Shown: positions 45,462-54,038 of the stretch, one piece after another
Layout of the letters: each line of letters begins with the position of its first letter
Numbering within the stretch: the stretch's first letter is position 1
NCBI RefSeq assembly: GCF_003612565.1
Contig: NZ_RAZG01000016.1
Location: 21,476-85,475, forward strand
Direction: 5' to 3'
Length of the DNA stretch: 64,000 nt
DNA from: Roseburia sp. 1XD42-69
Lineage (GTDB): Bacteria; Bacillota; Clostridia; Lachnospirales; Lachnospiraceae
Program-made: the position numbers and the translations under genes
Notes under the pieces: model-generated
The model's database searches: none
Told to the model about the DNA's origin: nothing
Seen by the model: the letters and a program-made list of their open reading frames with translations, nothing else

Positions 45462-45555
45462 TCCATTTTCAAAAAAATAACTATGAAATATACTATCTAA
45501 ATAAACACCATTACTTTTCACTTTTGGAATCTGGCTGACAGAGAAAAGAGGACAT

Positions 45556-46746
45556 ATGAAATCACTGAAAAAGCAGGACTATCCCCCTGTCCAAAAAGAA
45601 AAAATCAGAAGCCGATACCAGGGAGTGGATTTGGACACCCTGGATATTATTCCAGCCATCCCTGCGGAAAACTTTTATGAAGATAAGTCGGAAAAAAGAG
45701 TTGCCGTGTATGTGAGGGTCTCTACAGACGACCCAAGGCAGACTTCCTCCTATGAACTTCAGAAAAATCATTATCAGGATGTAATTTACAGACACCCCGG
45801 ATGGAATCTGGCAGGAATCTATGCAGATGAAGGCATATCCGGCACTTCTCTTTTACACCGGGATGCCTTTGTACAAATGATTGAAGACTGCCATCACGGA
45901 AAAATTGATTTAATTATCACAAAAAGCGTATCCAGATTTGCAAGAAACATTTTAGACTGTATCGGTTACGTGCGGAAACTTGCCTCCCTTTCCCCTCCTA
46001 TCGGCATTTTCTTTGAAACGGAAAATTTCTGCACTTTAGACAGTAAAAGTGAAATGAACCTGGCTTTTATCTCCACCCTCGCCCAGGAAGAAAGCCATAA
46101 CAAAAGTGAAATTATGAACGCCTCCATTGAGATGCGTTTTCGGCGGGGAATTTTTTTAACTCCCCCATTGCTGGGTTACGATCAGAACGAAGAGGGTAAC
46201 CTTGTGGTAAACCAGGAGGAAGCCATAACCGTCCGGCTGATTTTTTTCATGTATCTTTATGGATATACCTGCAGGGAAATTGCGGATAAGCTTACCGAAT
46301 TAGGCAGAAAAACCAAACAGGACCGCTGTGTCTGGTCTTCTTCCACAGTTCTCTCCCAATTGCAGAATGAGCGCCACTGCGGAGATATACTGGCAAGAAA
46401 AACCTGGACGCCCAATTATCTGGACCACAAATCAAAGAAAAATAAAAAAGACAGAAACCAATATTTACAAAAAAACCATCATCCGGCAATTATCTCCCGG
46501 GATGACTTTATCGCTGTACAGCACCTAATACAAAACGCCAAATATGGAAATAAAGACATCCTCCCCCGCCTGCAGGTTATAACTTCAGGTATTCTAAAAG
46601 GATTTGTCATCATCCATCCCAGCTGGAGCGGATTTTTGGCCAAAGACTATTTAAGTGCTGGGGAAAATATCTGTGAAAAATCTATACCCCCGCCTGAAAA
46701 AACATATGAAACAGAGCCAGAGGGACTTTTTTTTCAAAAATTTTGA
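45556..46746 (+). CDS. Large serine recombinase, N-terminal part (split by frameshift)
   Basis: The frame encodes 396 residues: a leader, the resolvase catalytic domain with nucleophile Ser56 (RVAVYVRVSTDD) and catalytic Arg in SVSRFARN, then the recombinase DNA-binding domain (GYTCREIADKLTELGRKTKQ). It ends ten codons after a T8 run at 46727-46734, where the expected continuation is in the +1 frame. Removing one T joins it to the next frame and gives a protein of about 615 residues, the usual size of this Lachnospiraceae recombinase type. The split may be real decay, a sequencing error or slippage. GAGAAAAGAGGA precedes the ATG. Large serine recombinases cut and rejoin att sites. Confidence 0.88.
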   Translation: MKSLKKQDYPPVQKEKIRSRYQGVDLDTLDIIPAIPAENFYEDKSEKRVAVYVRVSTDDPRQTSSYELQKNHYQDVIYRHPGWNLAGIYADEGISGTSLLHRDAFVQMIEDCHHGKIDLIITKSVSRFARNILDCIGYVRKLASLSPPIGIFFETENFCTLDSKSEMNLAFISTLAQEESHNKSEIMNASIEMRFRRGIFLTPPLLGYDQNEEGNLVVNQEEAITVRLIFFMYLYGYTCREIADKLTELGRKTKQDRCVWSSSTVLSQLQNERHCGDILARKTWTPNYLDHKSKKNKKDRNQYLQKNHHPAIISRDDFIAVQHLIQNAKYGNKDILPRLQVITSGILKGFVIIHPSWSGFLAKDYLSAGENICEKSIPPPEKTYETEPEGLFFQKF

Positions 46747-47404
46747 AATTGTCCGGGGAGAATTCATTCAGAGCATGAACCGAATTTCGGTGACTTTTTC
46801 CCCGGGGTTCCTGCGCTTTAGCGCCGCATCAGTTCGAAACGTTCCCACTGATTTTGTAGAACTTCTGATTCACCCGGAAAAAAAGCTCTTGGCGGTACGT
46901 CCCTCAGATAAAAACAAGCGCACTGCCCTTCGCTGGTCTTTGCCAAAAAGAGAAAAATATTATCCAAGAATAATTCGGGGCGCTGCTTTTCTGCCCACCC
47001 TGTATAATCTCCTTGACTGGAACCCACTGTACAGCCACCGTATTCTTGGATCCTTAAAACAAAAAGATAAAGACGTCTTTCTTCTTTTTGAACTCTCCCA
47101 TACGGAAATACGAATTCCCGCTGCCTCATTAAAAGAAAAGACTGACAGTCCATTTGGAAAAGGCGAAGGGACTGTGGACAGCAAATATCATATCCTTTAT
47201 CCTGAAAACTGGTCAGATAACTTTGGAGAAAAATATTTTGCAAATCAGCCACTGGAAACATCCCAGGTTACAGAATGGAAAAGTAACTTAACAGGGATTC
47301 CCTTTGAGAAAGAGCCTTTTTTGCACACAACCCCACTGGAAAAATTGAACCAAAACATAAAAAAACTGATAGATAAAATTCAACAGGAGCAAAATAATGA
47401 ATGA
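46727..47404 (+). CDS. Large serine recombinase, C-terminal part (second frame)
   Basis: This frame continues the recombinase from the T8 run (FFFKNFEIVRGEFIQSMNRI) and holds its distinctive C-terminal domain: FVELLIHPEKKLLAVRPS, YYPRIIRGAAFLPTLYNLLD, LLFELSHTEIRIPA. The open frame extends back to 46655, but no ribosome-binding site was found, so it is best read as the rest of the same gene. The domain is shared with the next gene and probably contacts att DNA or controls synapsis. It overlaps that gene by 8 bases. Confidence 0.8.
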   Translation, partial: FFFKNFEIVRGEFIQSMNRISVTFSPGFLRFSAASVRNVPTDFVELLIHPEKKLLAVRPSDKNKRTALRWSLPKREKYYPRIIRGAAFLPTLYNLLDWNPLYSHRILGSLKQKDKDVFLLFELSHTEIRIPAASLKEKTDSPFGKGEGTVDSKYHILYPENWSDNFGEKYFANQPLETSQVTEWKSNLTGIPFEKEPFLHTTPLEKLNQNIKKLIDKIQQEQNNE

Positions 47405-47873
47405 TCCGACTTTTACGTTTTATAAATACAAAGCATATGTTAATACACTGTGCTTAAAGGAACTTTCGGAATCTGATTTCATTGAAATTCTTATAAATCC
47501 CAGGGATAAACTCCTGGCTGTCCTTCCCTCCGCCATCTATGAAAAAGATTCTATTCGCTGGTGCAGGAATACTGAAAAGAAAATTCCCAGGCACATAAGC
47601 TGTAAAATCTTTTCCGCAAAAGTGTTTTCCATGATGGACTGGAATGTAAATTACCGCTACAGGCTCCACGGACAAATAACCATTGTTGAAAATACAAAAA
47701 TATGTCTATTTGACCTAGATTCCCCGGAAATTGAAATTCCTGTTTCGGAAAAAGAGCCAGCCTATGCCCCCTGTTCCACATCATACCATCTGTGCACAAA
47801 TAATTTCATGGGATACGCAGTTTTAGATGAAAAGAAAAGATATAAAAATACGAAAAGAGAGGAAATTAAATGA
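47397..47873 (+). CDS. Stand-alone copy of the recombinase C-terminal domain
   Basis: The 158-residue protein aligns by eye with the C-terminal domain of the preceding recombinase: FIEILINPRDKLLAVLPS, IRWCRNTEKKIPRHISCKIF, MMDWNVNYRYRLHGQ and LFDLDSPEIEIPV match its FVELLIHPEKKLLAVRPS, WSLPKREKYYPRIIRGAAF, LLDWNPLYSHRILG and LFELSHTEIRIPA. It has no catalytic domain. It overlaps both neighbours by a few bases, so it is a cassette partner, perhaps a directionality or dimerisation factor. No named function is known to me. Confidence 0.75.
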   Translation: MNDPTFTFYKYKAYVNTLCLKELSESDFIEILINPRDKLLAVLPSAIYEKDSIRWCRNTEKKIPRHISCKIFSAKVFSMMDWNVNYRYRLHGQITIVENTKICLFDLDSPEIEIPVSEKEPAYAPCSTSYHLCTNNFMGYAVLDEKKRYKNTKREEIK

Positions 47874-48133
47874 ATCACTCTAATTACAAATATCATTTTA
47901 ACACAGAACCAGAAATAAAGCAAATGCCAGAATATGATCCGGACGCAGAACTGTCAAGTTTAAATCTTACTATCCCTATGTGGATTCGTTCTATGAAACG
48001 TTCCGTCTCCATAATTAATTTTAAGGAAGCCTCAACAAATGCCCGGAAAAAACTGTCAGATACATTAACCGACCTGAAAGACGCCGCAGATGAACTGGAA
48101 GAAAAGCTCAAGGAGAATACCTATGAACAGTGA
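47870..48133 (+). CDS. Small helical protein of the recombinase cassette
   Basis: The 87-residue protein has a polar N-terminus, a short segment LTIPMWIRSMKRSVS, and a charged helical C-terminus (FKEASTNARKKLSDTLTDLK, then DAADELEEKLKEN) likely to form a coiled coil. It starts within ATGA of the previous gene and overlaps the ParB-like gene. I do not recognise a family; its conserved-looking placement suggests a role with the recombinase. Confidence 0.7.
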   Translation: MNHSNYKYHFNTEPEIKQMPEYDPDAELSSLNLTIPMWIRSMKRSVSIINFKEASTNARKKLSDTLTDLKDAADELEEKLKENTYEQ

Positions 48134-48923
48134 AATTGATTTTACTCCCTATGTACCTCAGGTTCACTATGAACTGATTCCCATTAAAAACCTGGTTTCA
48201 AACCAGGATTACCAGCGAAACCTATCCCTAAAACATGTACAGAATGCTGCGGCAAACTTTGATTTATGCCAAATCAATCCGGTAAAAGTCAGCCGCAGGG
48301 ACGGTATAAACTATGTCTTTAACGGCCAGCACACCATTGAGATTATCGCCCTTGTCTCCGGCTCCAGGGAAACTCCTGTGTGGTGTATGATATATGACGA
48401 CCTTAAATACTCAAGGGAAGCAGATATTTTTGCCAACCAGATGAAATATGCAAAAGCGCTCTCCCCCTACGAAATTTTTATGGCAAATATAGAAGCCGGA
48501 AACGACAAGCAACTCCTCATTCAATCCCTGGTGGAATCCTACGGCCTTATGATTTCCAGCAGAACGACTCCGGGAGGAATCTGTGCTATTGCTACTATGG
48601 AAAGCATTCACGACAAATATGGCTTTCATATTCTTGACCGCACCCTAAGGCTCCTTATCGGAGCCTGGGAAGGGTCGCCAAAATCTTTTAGCGCAAACAT
48701 GTTAAACGGAACCGCCCGCCTTGTATTCTGTTATGAAGAAGCGCTAAAAGACGACGTTTTTAAAGAAAAACTGGGCACAATTTCCCTAAAAGAATTAAGC
48801 CGCACCGCCAGGGAGAGAAGCGCCGGTTCCCGGGGATATGCCGAGGCTATGCTGCAAATCTATAACAAAAAGATTCAGCATCCCCTGCCCATATCCAAAC
48901 TGTATTCCGCAAAAAAACACTAA
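48123..48923 (+). CDS. ParB/Srx-fold protein (DUF6551-like) of the recombinase cassette
   Basis: The 266-residue protein starts MNSEIDFTPYVPQVHYELIP at 48123 after AAGGAG; an earlier ATG at 48090 lies inside the preceding gene. The N-terminal domain resembles a ParB/Srx fold: LVSNQDYQRNLSLKHVQNAA, then INPVKVSRRDGINYVFNGQH. The nucleotide-binding box reads NGQHTIEIIA where ParB-type proteins have a GxRR-like motif, so CTP use is doubtful. The helical C-terminal half (SLVESYGLMISSRTTPGGIC) resembles DUF6551 proteins as I remember them. It closes the XRE-recombinase-accessory cassette. Role unknown; DNA binding is an inference. Confidence 0.75.
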   Translation: MNSEIDFTPYVPQVHYELIPIKNLVSNQDYQRNLSLKHVQNAAANFDLCQINPVKVSRRDGINYVFNGQHTIEIIALVSGSRETPVWCMIYDDLKYSREADIFANQMKYAKALSPYEIFMANIEAGNDKQLLIQSLVESYGLMISSRTTPGGICAIATMESIHDKYGFHILDRTLRLLIGAWEGSPKSFSANMLNGTARLVFCYEEALKDDVFKEKLGTISLKELSRTARERSAGSRGYAEAMLQIYNKKIQHPLPISKLYSAKKH

Positions 48924-48952
48924 AAATCTCATAGGGACAACCGTGGCTTACA

Positions 48953-50392
48953 CTATTTTGACAACAATTCCTTTAAAATTTCATTTACCATTCCCGGGTT
49001 TGCTTTCCCCTTCATGGCTTTCATGGCCTGGCCCACCAAAAAGCCAATAGCTTTTTCTTTCCCGTTTTTATAGTCCTCCACGGATTTGGGGTTATTTTTC
49101 ATCACCGTTTCCACTGTTTCCCGCAGGGCCCCCGCATCGTTTACGGTTTTTAACCCTTTTTCTTCCACATATTTTTCCGGGTCAATGTCTTCTTTAAACA
49201 CGGCCTCAAAAACTTCCTTTGCCACAGTGCTGTTCACTGTGCCATTGTCCGTCAAATCAATGAGCTTTGCCAGATTTACCGGAGAAAAACGGATATCCTC
49301 CGCATCCATGGCATTTTCCTTTAACAGGCGTATCGTCTCCACCATAAGCCAGTTGGAAACTTTTTTGGGCTTCTTACAAATCTCTGTCGCCGCCTCAAAT
49401 ATGTCCGCAAACTTCTTTGTCCCGGTAAGTATCTGGGCGTCGTATTCCGGCAGGCCGTACTCACTCTGGTAACGGGCCAGTTTTTCCGTGGGAAGTTCCG
49501 GCTGTTTTGCCCGGACACTTTCAATCCACTCATCGCTTATGGATACCGGAACTAAATCCGGGTCAGGGAAATAGCGGTAATCCTGGGCGTCCTCCTTGGA
49601 GCGCATGGCGTAGGAATAGGCTTTGCCGTCATCCCAGCGCCTTGTCTCCTGGACAACTTTTTCCCCGGACTCAATTAAATCAATCTGGCGGTTTGTCTCA
49701 TTTTCAATAGCTCTTGCAATAGCCCGAAAAGAGTTCAGGTTTTTCATCTCCGTCCTGGTGCCAAACTCTTTCGCCCCTGCTTCCCGCACAGACAAATTCA
49801 CATCCGCCCGCATGGAGCCTTCCTGGAGTTTGCAGTCCGAAGCCCCAAGATACTGGATCATAAGCCTTAATTTATCCAGATATGCAATGACTTCCTCTGC
49901 GCTTCGCATATCCGGCTCTGACACAATTTCAATTAAAGGCACCCCGGAGCGGTTAAAATCCACCACAGACACATCCCCGTCCTCATCATGGACTAATTTT
50001 CCCGCATCCTCCTCCATATGGATTTCATGGATGCCCACCGTCTTTTTTCCTCCCTGCTCCGTCTCTATCTCAATGCCCCCGTTTCGGCATATAGGAAGAT
50101 ACAACTGGGAAATCTGATAGTTTTGGGGATTATCCGGATAAAAATAATTTTTCCGGTCAAATTTGCAATACCGGGTGATTTCACACTTTGTGGCAAGGCC
50201 CACTGCCATGGCATATTCTACCACCTGTTTATTTAAAACGGGAAGGGAACCCGGCATACCGGTACAAACCGGGCATGTGTGAGCATTTATAGCTCCCCCG
50301 AAAGCAGTGGAACAAGAACAGAAAATTTTTGTCTTTGTGGCAAGTTCCACATGGACTTCTAAACCTATCACCGTTTCATATTCTTTACTCAT
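48953..50392 (-). CDS. gatB: Asp-tRNA(Asn)/Glu-tRNA(Gln) amidotransferase subunit B
   Basis: The 479-residue GatB binds misacylated tRNA and phosphorylates its side-chain carboxylate. Family motifs: YETVIGLEVHVELATKTKIF, CPVCTGMPGSLPVLN, DRKNYFYPDNPQNYQISQLY, HEIHMEEDAGKLVH and the C-terminal YqeY-like tail domain (KAIGFLVGQAMKAMKGKANP). The start at 50392 follows TAGGAGG and overlaps the gatA stop as ATGA; an upstream ATG at 50452 lacks a site. It is the last gene of aspS-gatC-gatA-gatB. Confidence 0.97.
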   Translation of the reverse strand: MSKEYETVIGLEVHVELATKTKIFCSCSTAFGGAINAHTCPVCTGMPGSLPVLNKQVVEYAMAVGLATKCEITRYCKFDRKNYFYPDNPQNYQISQLYLPICRNGGIEIETEQGGKKTVGIHEIHMEEDAGKLVHDEDGDVSVVDFNRSGVPLIEIVSEPDMRSAEEVIAYLDKLRLMIQYLGASDCKLQEGSMRADVNLSVREAGAKEFGTRTEMKNLNSFRAIARAIENETNRQIDLIESGEKVVQETRRWDDGKAYSYAMRSKEDAQDYRYFPDPDLVPVSISDEWIESVRAKQPELPTEKLARYQSEYGLPEYDAQILTGTKKFADIFEAATEICKKPKKVSNWLMVETIRLLKENAMDAEDIRFSPVNLAKLIDLTDNGTVNSTVAKEVFEAVFKEDIDPEKYVEEKGLKTVNDAGALRETVETVMKNNPKSVEDYKNGKEKAIGFLVGQAMKAMKGKANPGMVNEILKELLSK

Positions 50393-51876
50393 CTTCTCCC
50401 TCCTACCTGATACACATCCGATAAGGGACTGTGTCTGTATTCTCTGGTACACTCGTAAGCGTAAGCCGCCTGGATTATATTTTTTTCCTGAAAGCAGTCC
50501 CCGATAAGCTGCAGCCCTATGGGAAGACCTTTTTTATCCATGCCGCAGGGCAGGCTGATCCCCGGCAGGCCGGCAAGATTTACGGATACGGTGTAAATAT
50601 CCCCCAGATACATTTTCATAGGGTCGTCTAAGCTGCTTCCAAGCTTCGGGGCCGTGGAAGGGGCGGCAGGGCCAAGGATCATATCATATTTTGAAAAAGC
50701 TTTGTCAAACTCTTTTTTGATCAATGCCTTTGTGCGGAGGGCCTTTAAATAATAGGCATCGTAGTAACCGGAACTTAGGACAAAGGATCCTAACATAATC
50801 CGGCGTTTTACCTCTGTGCCAAAACCTTCGGATCGGCTTTTTTTATACATATTGTGAAGCCCTTCATATTCCTTTGCCCGGTAGCCGTATTTCACCCCGT
50901 CAAAACGGGCCAGGTTAGAACTTGCCTCGGCACAGGCAATCACATAGTACGCGGGGATGGCATACTCCACCAGCCCTAAGTCAAATTCCTCCAGCACAGC
51001 ACCTTTTTCTTCCAAAACTTTCGCTGCCCCTTTTACCGCCTGGCTTACCTCTCCATCCAATCCTTCCCCGAAATAATCCCTGGGAATCCCGATTTTCATT
51101 CCTTTTACATCATCTTTTAAGGCGGAGGTAAAATCCAAACCCTCCCGCTTCATGGAAGTGGAATCCTTCCTGTCATAGGAAGAAATGGTTTCCAGAATAA
51201 GGGCGCAGTCTGTCACATCCTTTGCCACAGGGCCTATCTGGTCCAAAGAAGAGCCATAGGCGATAAGCCCGTAACGGGATACGGTTCCGTAAGTGGGTTT
51301 TATGCCTGTGACGCCGCAAAAAGCGCTGGGCTGGCGGATGGAACCCCCGGTGTCAGAGCCTAAGGCGCAAACACACTCTTCCGCCGCCACCCCGCTGCAG
51401 GAGCCCCCGGAGGAGCCCCCGGGAACATGGTCTAAATTCCAAGGATTTTTCGTGGCGCCGTAAGCGGAAGTCTCTGTGGTGCTTCCCATGGCAAATTCAT
51501 CCATATTTGTTTTTCCTATCACAATGGCTCCTGCATCTTCCAGATTTTTTACCGCCTCCGCCGTATAGGAAGGAACAAATCCTTCTAAAATTTTAGAACT
51601 GCAGGTGGTTAAAAGTCCTTTTATGCACATATTGTCTTTTACGGCAATGGGCACTCCCGCCAGAGGGCCGCCTAAAGTTCCCTCCCCTATTTTTTTCTGC
51701 ACTTCCTCCGCTTTTTTTAACAGGGCATCCTTGTCCGCCACAGTGACAAAACTGTTTACTTTATCCTCTTTTTTTTCTATGGCGTCCAAAGTATCATTTA
51801 CCGCTTCCTTTACCGAAATTTCTTTTTCTTTTATTTTTTTTCCCAGCTCTTTTGCTGTCAAACTTGTCAAACTCAT
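50389..51876 (-). CDS. gatA: Asp-tRNA(Asn)/Glu-tRNA(Gln) amidotransferase subunit A
   Basis: The 495-residue amidase releases ammonia from glutamine for the transamidation. The Ser-cisSer-Lys triad is visible: Lys in GVPIAVKDNMCIKG, serines in HVPGGSSGGSCSGVAA and SDTGGSIRQPSAFCG. The C-terminus has SLPCGMDKKGLPIGLQLIGD. It lies about 40 bases after gatC and overlaps gatB. Confidence 0.97.
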   Translation of the reverse strand: MSLTSLTAKELGKKIKEKEISVKEAVNDTLDAIEKKEDKVNSFVTVADKDALLKKAEEVQKKIGEGTLGGPLAGVPIAVKDNMCIKGLLTTCSSKILEGFVPSYTAEAVKNLEDAGAIVIGKTNMDEFAMGSTTETSAYGATKNPWNLDHVPGGSSGGSCSGVAAEECVCALGSDTGGSIRQPSAFCGVTGIKPTYGTVSRYGLIAYGSSLDQIGPVAKDVTDCALILETISSYDRKDSTSMKREGLDFTSALKDDVKGMKIGIPRDYFGEGLDGEVSQAVKGAAKVLEEKGAVLEEFDLGLVEYAIPAYYVIACAEASSNLARFDGVKYGYRAKEYEGLHNMYKKSRSEGFGTEVKRRIMLGSFVLSSGYYDAYYLKALRTKALIKKEFDKAFSKYDMILGPAAPSTAPKLGSSLDDPMKMYLGDIYTVSVNLAGLPGISLPCGMDKKGLPIGLQLIGDCFQEKNIIQAAYAYECTREYRHSPLSDVYQVGGRR

Positions 51877-51918
51877 GGTAATCCTCCTGTGAAGGTTTCA
51901 AATATCCCAAGCCTATTG

Positions 51919-52212
51919 TCACCCGATGGTTTTTGGCACTTCAAACCCACCGTTTTTTACAGACGGGGCATTAAAAAGGGCATCTTTGCTTCCGTCAATA
52001 TCCGTGGGAATATCCTCACGAAACACATTGTTTACAGGGAACACATGGGACATGGGTTCCACGCCGGAGACGTCAAGCTCATTTAATTTGTCAATATAGT
52101 CAAGCATTTCCTCCATATCTTTTTTTGCCCGCTCTTTTTCCTGGGGGGATAATTCCAGCTTTGCCAGAATCCCCACGTATTCAATGGTATCGTCACTGAT
52201 TTGATTTGCCAT
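51919..52212 (-). CDS. gatC: Asp-tRNA(Asn)/Glu-tRNA(Gln) amidotransferase subunit C
   Basis: The 97-residue GatC wraps around GatA and GatB. It has EYVGILAKLELSPQEKERAK and the C-terminal belt VEPMSHVFPVNNVFREDIPT. The ATG at 52212 follows GGAGG; an earlier in-frame ATG at 52230 lacks a site. It starts 25 bases after aspS. Confidence 0.95.
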   Translation of the reverse strand: MANQISDDTIEYVGILAKLELSPQEKERAKKDMEEMLDYIDKLNELDVSGVEPMSHVFPVNNVFREDIPTDIDGSKDALFNAPSVKNGGFEVPKTIG

Positions 52213-52237
52213 AGCTTCCTCCAATCTCAAATAAATA

Positions 52238-53983
52238 TCAATCCCGCACTTTGATATGCACTTCCCGAAGCTGCTGCTCCGTCACATGGTTTGGCGCACC
52301 GCACATTAAATCCTCCGCATTTCCGTTCATGGGGTATGGGATTACCTCACGGATATTTTCCTCGCCCAAAAGCAGCATAATCATGCGGTCGATGCCGGGG
52401 GCCATCCCTGCGTGTGGGGGAGCCCCAAACTGGAACGCATTGTAAAGGGCCCCGAATTTATTTTTCAAAACTTCCTCATCATACCCTGCAATCTCAAATG
52501 CTTTTACCATAATCTCCATGTCATGGTTTCTCACCGCCCCGGAGCTTAGTTCCACGCCGTTGCACACAATATCATACTGGTAAGCCAAAATATCCAGAGG
52601 GTCTTTTGTGTTCAGGGCTTCAAGTCCCCCCTGAGGCATGGAGAAGGGATTGTGGGTAAAACCAATTTGTTTTGTCACCGCATCTTTTTCAAACATGGGG
52701 AAATCGTTGATATAGCAGAACCGGAATGCATTTTTTTCCAGCAAATCCAGTTTTTCCCCAAGCTCCTTACGAATCATCCCCGCATAGTATGCGGCTTTCT
52801 CCTCTTTGTCCGCCATAAAGAAAATGGTGTCTCCGACTTCAAGTCCCGCCAACATTTTAAACTCCTCTTTTAATTCCTCCGGGATAAATTTGTCAATGGG
52901 CCCTTTGTAGCTTTTATCCTCCAAAACCTCCAGATAGCCAAGACCGCCCATGCCAAGGCCTGTGGCAAATTTCAGCAGCTTATCGTGAAAGCTTTTGGAC
53001 ATGTCACCATGAACTTTTATGGCCCGGACTGTTTTTCCAATAAAAGGTTTAAAGGTGCATTTCTGAAAAAACTCTGTCAAATCCAAAATCCGAAGAGGAT
53101 TCCTTAAATCCGGTTTGTCTGTTCCAAACAAAAGCATGGCCTCTTTGTAGCTGTAAACCGGGAAGGGCGCCTGGGTGACTTTTGCTCCCTCCGGGGCAAA
53201 TTTGTTGAAAGTTTCCGTGAGCACTTCCTCCCCCACTGCAAACACATCCTCCTGGTCTGCAAAACTCATCTCAAAATCAAGCTGGTAAAACTCTCCCGGA
53301 GAGCGGTCTGCCCGGGCATCCTCGTCCCTGAAACAGGGAGCAATCTGAAAATATTTGTCAAAACCGGATACCATTAGAAGCTGCTTGTACTGCTGGGGTG
53401 CCTGGGGCAGGGCATAAAATTTGCCCTTGAATTTTCTGGATGGCACAATATAATCCCTGGCCCCCTCCGGGGATGAAGCGCAGAGAATGGGGGTCTGGAT
53501 CTCCAAAAATCCCATCTCCGTCATTTTTTCCCGGAGATAAGAAATCACTTTTGATCGGAAAATCATATTTTCTTTTACTTTCTGATTTCTTAAATCCAGA
53601 TAACGGTATTTTAAACGCACATCCTCCCTAACCTCTCTGCTTGCAGCAATCTCAAAGGGAAGGGTGGTGTATACTTCTCCTAAAATGTCAATTTCCCTGG
53701 CCTCTAACTCAATAGTTCCCGTGGGAATTTTGGGGTTATATGTGTCCTCGTCCCTTTTTTCCACCAGTCCTTTGATGGAGAGGGCCTGCTCTTTGCGGAT
53801 TCCTTTTAACAACTCCCCGTCCCTGATAACCACCTGGAGGACTGCATACATATCCCTTAAGTCAATAAAGGATACCCCGCCGTGGTCGCGGATATTTTCC
53901 ACCCATCCCGCCACCCGGATTTCTCTGTCAATGTCACTTTCTGTCACTTTGTTTAATGTTACGTCTCTGTACTTACTGCTCAT
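52238..53983 (-). CDS. aspS: Aspartyl-tRNA synthetase, probably non-discriminating
   Basis: The 581-residue class II synthetase starts MSSKYRDVTLNKVTESD at 53983 after GGGAGC. The open frame runs back through the T-box leader to 54193, but that part is not coding. The anticodon-binding OB domain comes first (VAGWVENIRDHGGVSFIDLR), then motif 2 FQIAPCFRDEDARADRSPGE and motif 3 APGIDRMIMLLLGEENIRE, with the GAD insertion between. His in RDHGG is the residue I recall from non-discriminating AspRS (discriminating enzymes have Leu), which fits the linked gatCAB genes: Asp-tRNA(Asn) would be made and amidated. Confidence 0.96.
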   Translation of the reverse strand: MSSKYRDVTLNKVTESDIDREIRVAGWVENIRDHGGVSFIDLRDMYAVLQVVIRDGELLKGIRKEQALSIKGLVEKRDEDTYNPKIPTGTIELEAREIDILGEVYTTLPFEIAASREVREDVRLKYRYLDLRNQKVKENMIFRSKVISYLREKMTEMGFLEIQTPILCASSPEGARDYIVPSRKFKGKFYALPQAPQQYKQLLMVSGFDKYFQIAPCFRDEDARADRSPGEFYQLDFEMSFADQEDVFAVGEEVLTETFNKFAPEGAKVTQAPFPVYSYKEAMLLFGTDKPDLRNPLRILDLTEFFQKCTFKPFIGKTVRAIKVHGDMSKSFHDKLLKFATGLGMGGLGYLEVLEDKSYKGPIDKFIPEELKEEFKMLAGLEVGDTIFFMADKEEKAAYYAGMIRKELGEKLDLLEKNAFRFCYINDFPMFEKDAVTKQIGFTHNPFSMPQGGLEALNTKDPLDILAYQYDIVCNGVELSSGAVRNHDMEIMVKAFEIAGYDEEVLKNKFGALYNAFQFGAPPHAGMAPGIDRMIMLLLGEENIREVIPYPMNGNAEDLMCGAPNHVTEQQLREVHIKVRD

Positions 53984-54038
53984 TTTCTTTGCTCCCTTCT
54001 TTTTAAAAAAATTCCGGGACGGACTATTTTTCTTAATC

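Noticed and set aside
46655..47404. Separate protein starting at 46655 inside the recombinase gene
   Set aside because: No ribosome-binding site, and the content is the recombinase C-terminal domain; better explained by a frameshift at T8.
44408..48952. Reading the recombinase region as a prophage or conjugative element
   Set aside because: No capsid, portal, terminase, lysis, relaxase or type IV secretion genes, and no flanking tRNA gene or obvious direct repeats.
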